Source: Deltaproteobacteria bacterium | GTDB taxonomy: Bacteria > Myxococcota_A > Polyangia > HGW-17 > SLPX01 | Direction: 5' to 3' | Length of the DNA stretch: 6,310 bases | Assembly (NCBI GenBank): GCA_011390535.1 | Contig: JAABSF010000171.1 | Coordinates: forward strand, 1 to 6,310 | Shown: piece by piece, positions 1 through 6,135 of the stretch | Layout of the letters: each line of letters starts with the position of its first letter | Numbering within the stretch: the stretch's first letter is position 1 | Made by a program: the position numbers and the translations under genes | The notes under the pieces: model-generated | What the model saw: only the letters and a program-made list of their open reading frames with translations | The model's database searches: none | Told to the model about the DNA's origin: nothing

Positions 1-1623
1 CAGCCGGGCTCTCCAAAATGGGTTGAAGAAGTTGGGGTGTTCGTCCCAGACCCCCGGCCGGTGGTAATAAACCTGCCCCCGAGCGATAACGTTCAGCCCT
101 TCAAGGAGGTAGGAGTTTCTTTTTCCGCCGATGGTTGTGTCCAGAGAAGCCGTGGGCCATGACCCATGCTTAAAATTGAATTTGTATTGCCATGGCTTTT
201 TGTTCGACCCTGTCTGGAAATTCTCGTGATGCTTGTTTAAAAAGATCCATGTGCTGGGTTGCCCGTAATCCGCTTCCCTGTCAGGGTTGGGATTGAACTT
301 GAAATATGGAGCCATGAAAAACTTGTGTTTGGATTTGTTTCCCGACTTGGTCTCAAAGGTATCGTCCACTGTAGTAGGGAAGGGAATAGGCATCACTCCT
401 CCCAGACCGCCCGGGCCCCCGGCTGATTTCCCCGACTCACGGTATCTATAATGCTCACCGCCTTCTTCGTCGGCGTATATTCCGTCGCCCAGGTTGGTGC
501 CTCTCACAAGGACTGCTGTGCCCGGTAGCCCCATGAACCCAAACCCGTTGGCGAGGTAATCATCCGAGGCCAGGGTGTCGGCTCCGGCCGGGTAGTTTTT
601 AGGAGATTCTCTGATTCGCCCAACCTCCGGCCCCACCTCTCCTTCATCGACTACTTTTGTCTGCCCTTTTTTCTCACCGGCAATCACTCCAATGCCTACC
701 GCTATAACTGTCGCGGTACGATCATATATGCCTTTTTGGTTGCGGCTTGCGTTTATCATCTCGGCCATGACCCCTTGAGCTTCTTGTATACCCTGGTCTG
801 AGGGATCCATGCCGTATTCATTTAAGTTGCCGCCTGCCAAGTCCAAAACCAGATCCAGGAGGAACGGGTTCAGCCCCGCTCCCGAGTCGAAGACACTTCG
901 AAACTCCAGAGAGTTCAGCACCCCGTTTAGCAAAACGTTGAACCACTTGTTTTTGGATGTAAACCCCATCTCGTCGTCGTTTGCTTGTATGAACTCATGC
1001 ATCCCCGTCAAGAGGTGGGCGTTAATCAATAACAGGCGTATCAATTGCATTTGCCATATAGCATATCTGTTGAACCTGGATATGGCGTCTACTGCATAGG
1101 TTACAATCGTATGCAGGGCGCTATATAACTTTCGGGCAATTTCGGCGAAAATATCCACAATATTCACAACGACGTCTATGATTCGAGCCCCCGCACAAAA
1201 TGGAACATTTGCCGGGGGCGGCAATTTGCAGCCTATGTCGTTCACGGCTTTCGCAACCTTGAGCATATCCCGCACCGTGTTTGACATGCCTACTACAAAA
1301 CCGGCATAGGAGAGATAGCTCTGTAACACGAGCGCTGTGTTGTAATGCACGATCTGTGTCCGGTTGGTCAGCGCTACGAAGTTGAAGGCCCGCGCCTCCA
1401 TGGCGGCCAGAGAGTAGGCTGCTGAGTCGGCTGCGTTTTGGGTGCGCATTTTTTGGTATACGGCCTGCCCGAGATTCATGGTGGCAAGCACCGCCAGGAA
1501 CATGATCAGGAAACCTAGACCGGCCAACGGCAGGGCCTGCCCGTGCCGTTTTTTCATGAACTTCCTTTTGTTCCTGAAAAGTCCGAATTCTTTCTTTTTT
1601 CTATCTGTCGGGCTCAGGCTCAT
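1..1623 (-). CDS. Tad/TadG-like pilus-assembly membrane protein, partial (C-terminus beyond window)
   Basis: I translated this frame from the minus strand. It is open for 541 codons and leaves the window at base 1, so the C-terminus is missing. Residues about 23-28 are basic (MKKRHG). One hydrophobic segment follows at about 30-50, then the phrase TQNAADSAAYSLAAMEARAF (61-80). A GQ-hydrophobic helix followed by AADSAAYSLA is the hallmark of the N-terminal Tad domain of TadG-like Flp pilus-assembly proteins. A glutamate at the pseudopilin +5 position is absent (Leu33), so the helix is probably an uncleaved anchor with the rest outside the membrane. Cys132 and Cys143 could form a disulfide. A Gly-rich stretch lies near 402-409, and the visible end is aromatic-rich (YYHRPGVWDEHPNFFNPFWR, 519-538). 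The start at 1623 is chosen because GAGGAGG lies six bases upstream; Met23 is a weaker alternative. The gene follows the TadE-like gene by 15 bases. Family assignment is good; the exact role is inferred. Confidence 0.8.
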   Translation of the reverse strand, partial: MSLSPTDRKKKEFGLFRNKRKFMKKRHGQALPLAGLGFLIMFLAVLATMNLGQAVYQKMRTQNAADSAAYSLAAMEARAFNFVALTNRTQIVHYNTALVLQSYLSYAGFVVGMSNTVRDMLKVAKAVNDIGCKLPPPANVPFCAGARIIDVVVNIVDIFAEIARKLYSALHTIVTYAVDAISRFNRYAIWQMQLIRLLLINAHLLTGMHEFIQANDDEMGFTSKNKWFNVLLNGVLNSLEFRSVFDSGAGLNPFLLDLVLDLAGGNLNEYGMDPSDQGIQEAQGVMAEMINASRNQKGIYDRTATVIAVGIGVIAGEKKGQTKVVDEGEVGPEVGRIRESPKNYPAGADTLASDDYLANGFGFMGLPGTAVLVRGTNLGDGIYADEEGGEHYRYRESGKSAGGPGGLGGVMPIPFPTTVDDTFETKSGNKSKHKFFMAPYFKFNPNPDREADYGQPSTWIFLNKHHENFQTGSNKKPWQYKFNFKHGSWPTASLDTTIGGKRNSYLLEGLNVIARGQVYYHRPGVWDEHPNFFNPFWRARL

Positions 1624-1629
1624 GACGCC

Positions 1630-1636
1630 CCTCCTC
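1630..1636 (-). promoter_or_regulatory. Shine-Dalgarno sequence of the Tad/TadG-like gene
   Basis: On the minus strand this reads GAGGAGG, six bases before the ATG at 1623. It lies wholly in the 15-base gap after the upstream stop codon. It decides for the ATG at 1623 over the in-frame ATG at 1557. Confidence 0.75.
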
Positions 1637-1638
1637 GA

Positions 1639-2670
1639 TCAATGTACCCGCAGGCTTACGCGGTACGGGTTCGATTGCATTCTCATTGTATGGTGGGAAG
1701 TCAGCGGGATGAAGTAGACTTCCGCCTCATCTGCGATTTTTCCCAGTTGCCTTGTGAGTTTATCTCCGCCCGTCAAATTGGGAGTTGTTCCATCGGCCCA
1801 GAGCTGATCTGCTCCAGCCTGATCGGATGCTCTGTAGATGGAACCGTAGAGCTGTACTCCCAACCTCTGGGCGCGCCACGCCTGGTGAATGATCCAGTTG
1901 GCAAAGGGGATGCGCATCATGTAAAGATATTGTACTTCTATGGAGAGACGGGTTGAGTCCCTCCAACTGTCGCCTTGTCTTACATCATCGAAATCGATCT
2001 CCGGCTTGTTCATTGAAAAAGCACTTTTTTTGGGGCTGATGATGTTGATTGTCACCATTTGAAGATCAGAAGACCCCAGAGCGCCGGCTATCATGTTCCC
2101 CACTGTGTGATCTACAAAATTGGCGGATGCTTCCAAAACGGTATCACGGATAGAGCCCAACGGCCCCTGCAGGAGATCCGGGAGCTGGTCTAAGAGCTTG
2201 TCGGTACCTCCCTGAATTAGACCCACAGCTTCAGGCAACCTCCTGTGGAGCTGATAGAAAAGCGCCCGTTGAATTATTTGTTTCACCATTTTTTCAGGGT
2301 TGCCCAGGCTGTTTTCATCCACCAATCCTTCATAAGTCGGGAGAAGAGAGATGATGGCCGCGTTTTCCATCATCCAGCGATCAGCGTTCCACACGATCCC
2401 GGCCCGGGCCGCGTTATAAGCCGCATAATCGGTCATCAGCTTGGCGTGTTGAAGCATGGCAAGCTGCAAGACACCCAGGATCAAGAAAGTCATGAGGGGG
2501 ATAACTATAGCGGACTCTACGGCGGCTTGACCTCTGCGGAACATCCCCACACGATTAACATGGTTACCACAATTAAAGAGATCTGTCGGCTGTGGTTTTG
2601 ATGATAGGGATTTAACCCGAGGGCGATGGCCCTTATATGGCGCCGTATTCAATTTGGAAGCTCGATCCAT
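1639..2670 (-). CDS. TadE-like pseudopilin/pilus-assembly protein, 343 aa
   Basis: The diagnostic stretch is RRGQAAVESAIVIPL at 45-59, with a hydrophobic helix running to about 73. After it comes KLMTDYAAYNAARAGIV (77-93). This is the TadE-like pattern: a basic patch, Gly47, a Glu at +5 (Glu52), a transmembrane helix, then an Ala-rich NAAR-A motif. In characterised Tad systems the peptidase TadV cleaves TadE after such a Gly; cleavage here would fall between Gly47 and Gln48. Residues about 94-343 should be extracytoplasmic and show no catalytic motif I recognise. The protein is much longer than typical TadE (about 150-200 aa), with both an N-terminal extension of about 42 residues and a long C-terminal part. 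The start at 2670 is supported by GGAGG seven bases upstream. Met43 (2544) begins right before the helix but has no properly spaced Shine-Dalgarno. It is first in the visible minus-strand unit, directly ahead of the TadG-like gene. Confidence 0.8.
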   Translation of the reverse strand: MDRASKLNTAPYKGHRPRVKSLSSKPQPTDLFNCGNHVNRVGMFRRGQAAVESAIVIPLMTFLILGVLQLAMLQHAKLMTDYAAYNAARAGIVWNADRWMMENAAIISLLPTYEGLVDENSLGNPEKMVKQIIQRALFYQLHRRLPEAVGLIQGGTDKLLDQLPDLLQGPLGSIRDTVLEASANFVDHTVGNMIAGALGSSDLQMVTINIISPKKSAFSMNKPEIDFDDVRQGDSWRDSTRLSIEVQYLYMMRIPFANWIIHQAWRAQRLGVQLYGSIYRASDQAGADQLWADGTTPNLTGGDKLTRQLGKIADEAEVYFIPLTSHHTMRMQSNPYRVSLRVH

Positions 2671-2676
2671 GGAGAC

Positions 2677-2685
2677 ACCTCCGCC
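2677..2685 (-). promoter_or_regulatory. Shine-Dalgarno sequence of the TadE-like gene
   Basis: On the minus strand this reads GGCGGAGGT, with GGAGG seven bases from the ATG at 2670. It supports translation of the 42-residue extension ahead of the pseudopilin-like helix. Confidence 0.7.
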
Positions 2686-2780
2686 TTTATGTTATCAATA
2701 TACATATAATTGAAACAAAAATCCATCGGTCAACTGGCCGCAGATCCTGATTTTGTTTTTTAATCCCTTGAAGTTGGGGT

Positions 2781-2797
2781 CTAATCAGACAGATTAG
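2781..2797. repeat. Perfect inverted repeat, possible operator
   Basis: CTAATC and GATTAG are perfect 6-base arms around the 5-base centre AGACA. The dyad lies about 110 bases upstream of the tad-like start and about 160 upstream of the GNAT start. No T-tract follows on either strand, so a terminator is unlikely. A dimeric regulator site is possible; a chance dyad in A/T-rich DNA is also possible. Confidence 0.35.
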
Positions 2798-2876
2798 TGT
2801 ATTACTTCCAATAGAGATCTTGACACTGTGGCAAAGGTTACATTTCAAAGTAATAAACCTGAAGAGAAAAGGCCCG

Positions 2877-2901
2877 TGAAAAAGTGGGCTTTGAAAAAGT
2901 G
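2877..2901. repeat. Direct repeat of TGAAAAAGTG upstream of the GNAT gene
   Basis: TGAAAAAGTG occurs identically at 2877-2886 and 2892-2901, a 15-base period. The second copy ends 53 bases before the GNAT start codon, in a plausible promoter or leader position. It may be a binding site or a small local duplication. Confidence 0.4.
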
Positions 2902-2954
2902 TACGGTTAGCCAAAATCAGCTGCCGAGGGCTGTAAGAGTTCCAAGAGAGTGTT

Positions 2955-3455
2955 ATGAGCTTTAGCGATATAGGTGGGAAAATACGTCCGGGGGTAATTT
3001 ACGATTATTTTTCAATTTCGGAGATCTCCGGAGAGGTGTTTTCCATTTATGGAGATTACACTGGGGTTTTGCCGAATTATCTTTTGGCGGAAGATGTTGA
3101 TACTTTGGTATATGAGGTCGAGGGAGATGTGGCCGGGTTTATTCAGGTCTACTTTGATCGAGAGGAGTTGAAAGAAACCGGGGAGCTGCACGCCGATATA
3201 CTCTCTGCGGCTGTTGCTCCCAGGCACCAGGGTCAAAGGGTGGGGAGCGCGATGTTCAAGCATATGTTGCAGCATCTGAAGAAAAAAAGCGCGGGGGCGG
3301 ATAGAGCGGATGTTCAACTCACAGTAGCGCACACCAACACCAGGGCCATGGCGTTTTTTCGACGAATGGGATTCGAGCTTGACGGCAGGGAGCTTGGCAG
3401 GTACAGCGAAGGGCAGAGGGCGCTGGTTATGAGCCGTACTCTTTTGGAGGATTAG
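2955..3455 (+). CDS. GNAT-family N-acetyltransferase, 166 aa
   Basis: This is a single GNAT (Gcn5-related acetyltransferase) domain of normal length, which transfers an acetyl group from acetyl-CoA to an amine. The core strand and acetyl-CoA loop are at 85-100 (AAVAPRHQGQRVGSAM). The second hallmark is at 128-140, where NTRAMAFFRRMGF matches the common N-x-x-A-x-x-x-Y/F-x-x-x-G-F pattern. In the pyrophosphate-binding loop (Q/R-x-x-G-x-G/A), Arg95 stands where most members have the first Gly, while Gly97 is kept; some GNATs show the same change. An in-frame TAA at 2934 excludes a longer form. The ribosome binding site is only a purine run (AAGAGAG, about four bases before the ATG). The gene lies 117 bases before purB on the same strand. 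The substrate cannot be read from the sequence, and a RimI-like role is a guess I do not make. Confidence 0.85.
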   Translation: MSFSDIGGKIRPGVIYDYFSISEISGEVFSIYGDYTGVLPNYLLAEDVDTLVYEVEGDVAGFIQVYFDREELKETGELHADILSAAVAPRHQGQRVGSAMFKHMLQHLKKKSAGADRADVQLTVAHTNTRAMAFFRRMGFELDGRELGRYSEGQRALVMSRTLLED

Positions 3456-3572
3456 GAAAGAGAGACGCCGGTTAAGCTCAGTGTGTTTATTGAGGGGCGG
3501 TTAGTGGAAAAGCTAACAATAACAGGTGCTTGTGGGCTGGGGTTCATGGGGAAACCTTTACAGGAGAAATAG
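3456..3572 (+). promoter_or_regulatory. Leader/intergenic region ahead of purB
   Basis: This is a 117-base gap. It contains a weak hairpin at 3500-3517 (GTTAGT and GCTAAC around a 6-base loop, one G-U pair) with no T-tract after it, so it is not a convincing terminator. TTGAGG at 3490-3495 is followed after 18 bases by TAACAA, a poor promoter match. AGGAG at 3562-3566 is the purB Shine-Dalgarno, six bases before the ATG. I could not recognise a purine riboswitch or a PurR operator, but this was judged by eye. Confidence 0.35.
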
Positions 3573-4877
3573 ATGATCAAACGTTACTCCCGCCCCGAGA
3601 TGGCGGATATTTGGTCTGATCTCAACCGGTATAGAAAATGGCTCGCAGTGGAGCTGGCCGCGTGCAGAGCCATGGAGAAGATCGGTCTAGTTGAAGCCGG
3701 GACCGCCGACAAGATCCAGCCCATATCAAATAAACTGGATCCCGCCGCCATAGAAGAGATCGAAACACGCACCAAACATGATGTCATAGCTTTTTTAACC
3801 CATGTGGAAGAGCTGGCAGGCCCCCCTGCCAGGTGGCTTCATCTCGGGATGACCTCTTCCGATGTTTTGGATACTGCCACCGCGCTTCAGACGAGAGAGG
3901 CGTTGGATCTCATAATCGCCCGGGCGGAGGCCCTTGAAGCCGTATTGGCCGAACGCTCGAAAGAGCACAAAGATACAGCGATGGTGGGTCGAACCCACGG
4001 GATTCATGCAGAACCCACCACATGCGGTCTGACCTTCGCCCTCTGGTGTGTGGAGATACAGAGGGATATCGAGCGCCTTTCAAGGGCGCGGGAAGCCATC
4101 TCAGTGGGAAAGATATCGGGCGCGGTGGGGACTTATGCTAATTTTCCTCCCGAGGTGGAGAGTGAGGCGTTGGCGTCTCTAGGCTTGAAACCCGAGACCG
4201 TCGCCACACAGATAGTGCAGCGGGATCGTCACGCAGAGGTGATGGCCGCGCTCTCGATAACGGCGGCGACCATTGAAAAAATCGCTCTCACTGTGCGAGG
4301 CTGGCAGAGGACGGAAGTCGGCGAGGCCAGGGAAGCTTTTACAAGGGGACAGAAAGGCTCTTCGGCGATGCCTCACAAGAGGAATCCCATTTTGAGTGAA
4401 AATCTCTGTGGCCTGGCCCGGGTGGTGAGGAGCCATATGATCTCGGCCCTCGAAAATGTGGCGCTCTGGCATGAGCGGGATATCAGCCACTCTTCAGTGG
4501 AGCGGGTGGCTTTTCCTGATAGCACAATTGTGCTCCATTTTATGTTGCATCGGGCGGAAAAGCTGGTGGGTGGCCTCGTGATCGATAAGGAGCGGATGGA
4601 ACATAACCTTAACTTAACGGGTGGGTTGGTCTTCAGTGAAGCCGTGATGCTCTCTCTCATAAAGACGGGGCTGGGCAGACAGGCTGCATACGAGATGGTG
4701 CAGCGTTGTGCCATGGCAGCTCATGACAGCCGCGGAGCGTTGTCTTTCCGAGAGGCCCTGCAACGCGATGAAGACGTGGTGGGCCGGCTCTCCATGGAAG
4801 GGGTCGAAAAACTATTTGACCTGCGACATCATCTTAGACACACAGATGCCATCTATGCTCGAGTGTTTAAGGGCTGA
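3573..4877 (+). CDS. purB: Adenylosuccinate lyase
   Basis: PurB is a cytoplasmic homotetrameric lyase that releases fumarate twice in purine synthesis: from SAICAR to give AICAR, and from adenylosuccinate to give AMP. The 434-residue length matches the Bacillus/Thermotoga-type enzymes. The superfamily signature SSAMPHKRNP is at 263-272, with Ser264 the probable catalytic base on the mobile loop. Other active-site segments are TKHDVIAF (67-74, His69), H-L-GMTSSD (90-97) and GRTHG (139-143, His142, the likely general acid). The order and spacing agree with the fumarase/aspartase fold: an N-terminal domain, a long helical-bundle core, and a C-terminal domain ending at about 434. The start is fixed by AGGAG six bases upstream and the typical N-terminus MIKRYSRPEM. 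purC follows 67 bases later on the same strand. No key residue appears altered. Confidence 0.97.
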   Translation: MIKRYSRPEMADIWSDLNRYRKWLAVELAACRAMEKIGLVEAGTADKIQPISNKLDPAAIEEIETRTKHDVIAFLTHVEELAGPPARWLHLGMTSSDVLDTATALQTREALDLIIARAEALEAVLAERSKEHKDTAMVGRTHGIHAEPTTCGLTFALWCVEIQRDIERLSRAREAISVGKISGAVGTYANFPPEVESEALASLGLKPETVATQIVQRDRHAEVMAALSITAATIEKIALTVRGWQRTEVGEAREAFTRGQKGSSAMPHKRNPILSENLCGLARVVRSHMISALENVALWHERDISHSSVERVAFPDSTIVLHFMLHRAEKLVGGLVIDKERMEHNLNLTGGLVFSEAVMLSLIKTGLGRQAAYEMVQRCAMAAHDSRGALSFREALQRDEDVVGRLSMEGVEKLFDLRHHLRHTDAIYARVFKG

Positions 4878-4880
4878 CTC

Positions 4881-4910
4881 GGAACCCTTAACCATCGCGG
4901 AACCCGTAAC
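4881..4910 (+). repeat. Imperfect 12-base direct repeat between purB and purC
   Basis: GGAACCCTTAAC (4881-4892) and GGAACCCGTAAC (4899-4910) differ at one base and are offset by 18 bases. They fill much of the 67-base purB-purC gap. No hairpin or T-tract is present, so this does not look like a terminator. Function unknown; it may be a local duplication. Confidence 0.45.
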
Positions 4911-4944
4911 AAAAAACCCATGAAAAAAGAAACACGAGAAGCTC

Positions 4945-5949
4945 ATGAGTAAAGGTCTCGAAAACAGCGACGGAAACGAAAAATCAATCGATCGAGAGTT
5001 GATCAAGAGTATGTTGGGTAAAACCCTTGATAAGGTCGATTTGCCTCAACTCGGCGGACTTCAAAGGGGCAAGGTCCGGGATTGCTACATAAAGGGTGAC
5101 AAACGTTATCTCATAGTCACGGACAGGGTGTCGGCCTTTGACGTGGTTTTGGGGAGCATTCCCATTAAAGGGCAGGTGCTTAACGCCATCTCGGTTTTTT
5201 GGTTTGACCTGACCAAGGACATCGCTCCCAATCATGTGCTGGATGTTCCCGATCCTAATGTGTTGGTGGCCGAGGAGTGCCGGCCGCTGCCGGCTGAGAT
5301 GGTAATGCGAGGTTACCTCACCGGCTCCAGCGAAACATCTATATGGCGGGCCTACGAGAGGGGAGACAGAGAGTTTTGCGGCCACCGGCTTCCGGAAGGC
5401 ATGAAGAAGCATCAGAAGCTGGCGACACCTTTGCTCACGCCTTCCACCAAAGCGGAGCAGGGTGATCATGACAGGTCCGTTTCAAGGAAAGAGCTTATCT
5501 CTGTGGGGAATATAACCGAAAAGCAGTTCGATGAAATGGAAGAGTATTCAAAAGCGCTCTTTGCTTTCGGGCAGAAGAAGGCTGCTGAAAAGGGGTTGAT
5601 ACTGGTAGACACAAAGTATGAGTTCGGCGTAAATAGGGCGGGTAAAATAGTTCTGATTGATGAAGTGCATACACCTGATTCTTCGCGCTATTGGTATGCA
5701 GACGATTATGACCAACGACACGCGAAAGGCTTGGATCCCCGATCCCTCGACAAAGAATTTGTAAGACGTTATCTGCGTGAAGAAAGAGGTTTTACCGGTG
5801 ATGGGCCTGCACCGGAGCTCCCGGAAGATGTAGTGATTGAGGCGGCATATAGATATTTGAAGTTGTACAGTGAGGTCACGGGTGAGATATTGCAGCCCGA
5901 CACCAGAGACCCTCTTTCGCGGCTGAAAGCGAACCTTGGAGTAGAGTAG
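4945..5949 (+). CDS. purC: Phosphoribosylaminoimidazole-succinocarboxamide (SAICAR) synthase
   Basis: PurC joins CAIR and aspartate with ATP to make SAICAR, the substrate of the adjacent PurB. The ATP-site strand RGKVRDCY is at 41-48, followed by TDRVSAFDV (59-67). The first family signature is PLPAEMVMRGYLTGSS (114-129). The second is LVDTKYEFG (220-228), followed by IDEVHTPDSSRYW (238-250). At 334 residues it is the longer form, nearer yeast Ade1 (about 306) than E. coli PurC (237). It carries about 40 residues before the GKVRD motif and a C-terminal tail after the final helix. The start at 4945 has only a weak GAGAAG about four bases upstream. Met23 (5011) is a possible alternative that would remove a polar, poorly conserved-looking leader, but it has no clear Shine-Dalgarno. 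All family motifs are intact. It probably shares a transcript with purB. Confidence 0.96.
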   Translation: MSKGLENSDGNEKSIDRELIKSMLGKTLDKVDLPQLGGLQRGKVRDCYIKGDKRYLIVTDRVSAFDVVLGSIPIKGQVLNAISVFWFDLTKDIAPNHVLDVPDPNVLVAEECRPLPAEMVMRGYLTGSSETSIWRAYERGDREFCGHRLPEGMKKHQKLATPLLTPSTKAEQGDHDRSVSRKELISVGNITEKQFDEMEEYSKALFAFGQKKAAEKGLILVDTKYEFGVNRAGKIVLIDEVHTPDSSRYWYADDYDQRHAKGLDPRSLDKEFVRRYLREERGFTGDGPAPELPEDVVIEAAYRYLKLYSEVTGEILQPDTRDPLSRLKANLGVE

Positions 5950-6135
5950 CCGGGTGAGCTGTAGAGCTGCTGAATAAAGTGTTTTGCATAATTTGCTCTA
6001 TTGTCGGAATAGAAATGCGGAATAGAAATGCGAAATAGAATTTCGGAATCGCGTAGTCGGAAACGCGTAATTGGAAACGCGTAATCGGAAACGCATAGTC
6101 GGAAACGCGTAGTCTAATAGAGAGGCCGGTAATCA
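5950..6135 (+). other. purC-purF intergenic region with minisatellite
   Basis: This 186-base gap has three parts: 55 bases after the purC stop, the tandem repeat array at 6005-6113, and a 22-base leader into purF. TTGCAT at 5984-5989 has no matching -10 box, and no hairpin plus T-tract terminator was found. GAGAGG at 6120-6125 is the best purF ribosome-binding candidate, though its 10-base spacing is long. Confidence 0.6.
6005..6113. repeat. Compound tandem repeat: 3 x 13 bp then 5 x 14 bp
   Basis: Three 13-base units start at 6005, 6018 and 6031. The first two are identical (CGGAATAGAAATG) and the third is CGAAATAGAATTT. They pass without a break into five 14-base units starting at 6044, 6058, 6072, 6086 and 6100, with consensus CGGAAACGCGTAGT. 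Each 14-mer differs from the consensus at zero to two positions. The unit beginning CGGAAT at 6044 looks like a hybrid of the two families. Three 14-mers contain the palindrome ACGCGT, so neighbouring units could pair as short hairpins with 8-base loops. The array is not CRISPR-like because it has no spacers. It ends seven bases before the likely purF Shine-Dalgarno. Confidence 0.93.

Larger units (their letters stand above)
2671..2954. promoter_or_regulatory. Divergent intergenic region between the tad-like genes and the GNAT/pur genes
   Basis: This 284-base stretch separates two start codons facing away from each other, so it must carry promoters or leaders for both sides unless transcripts enter from outside. 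Candidate boxes are weak. On the plus strand, TTGACA occurs at 2820-2825 without a good -10 box at 16-18 bases, and TATAAT occurs at 2705-2710 without a -35 box. On the minus strand, TTGACC (2733-2728) is followed after 19 bases by TATATG (2708-2703), a marginal match. No tRNA or riboswitch was recognised. The region also holds an inverted and a direct repeat, listed separately. Confidence 0.5.

Noticed and set aside
809..1099. A 96-codon plus-strand frame opposite the TadG-like gene, and similar frames at 1442-1956 and 2245-2601
   Set aside because: All lie antisense to the clearly coding tad-like genes and show no recognisable protein features.
2820..2856. Sigma-70 promoter from TTGACA at 2820
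   Set aside because: The -35 box is perfect, but at 16-18 bases there is no good -10 box; TAATAA lies 25 bases away, which is too far.
2687..2914. A 75-codon minus-strand open frame inside the divergent intergenic region
   Set aside because: It begins at a TTG without a ribosome binding site, its product resembles no family, and it fills A/T-rich DNA that should hold promoters.
3500..3517. Terminator between the GNAT gene and purB
   Set aside because: The stem is only six pairs including one G-U, and no T-tract follows it.
3456..3572. Purine riboswitch ahead of purB
   Set aside because: I could not find the three-stem layout with the conserved junction bases. A covariance-model search would settle it.
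4920..4952. A ten-codon upstream frame overlapping the purC start codon
   Set aside because: It has no Shine-Dalgarno, and ATG-AAA runs are common by chance in A-rich gaps. Translational coupling is possible but unsupported.
4984..5469. A 161-codon minus-strand frame inside purC
   Set aside because: It lies opposite the conserved SAICAR synthase motifs and shows no family features or ribosome binding site; it is a shadow frame.
6005..6113. CRISPR array
   Set aside because: The units are 13-14 bases and directly adjacent, with no spacers, so this is a tandem repeat.
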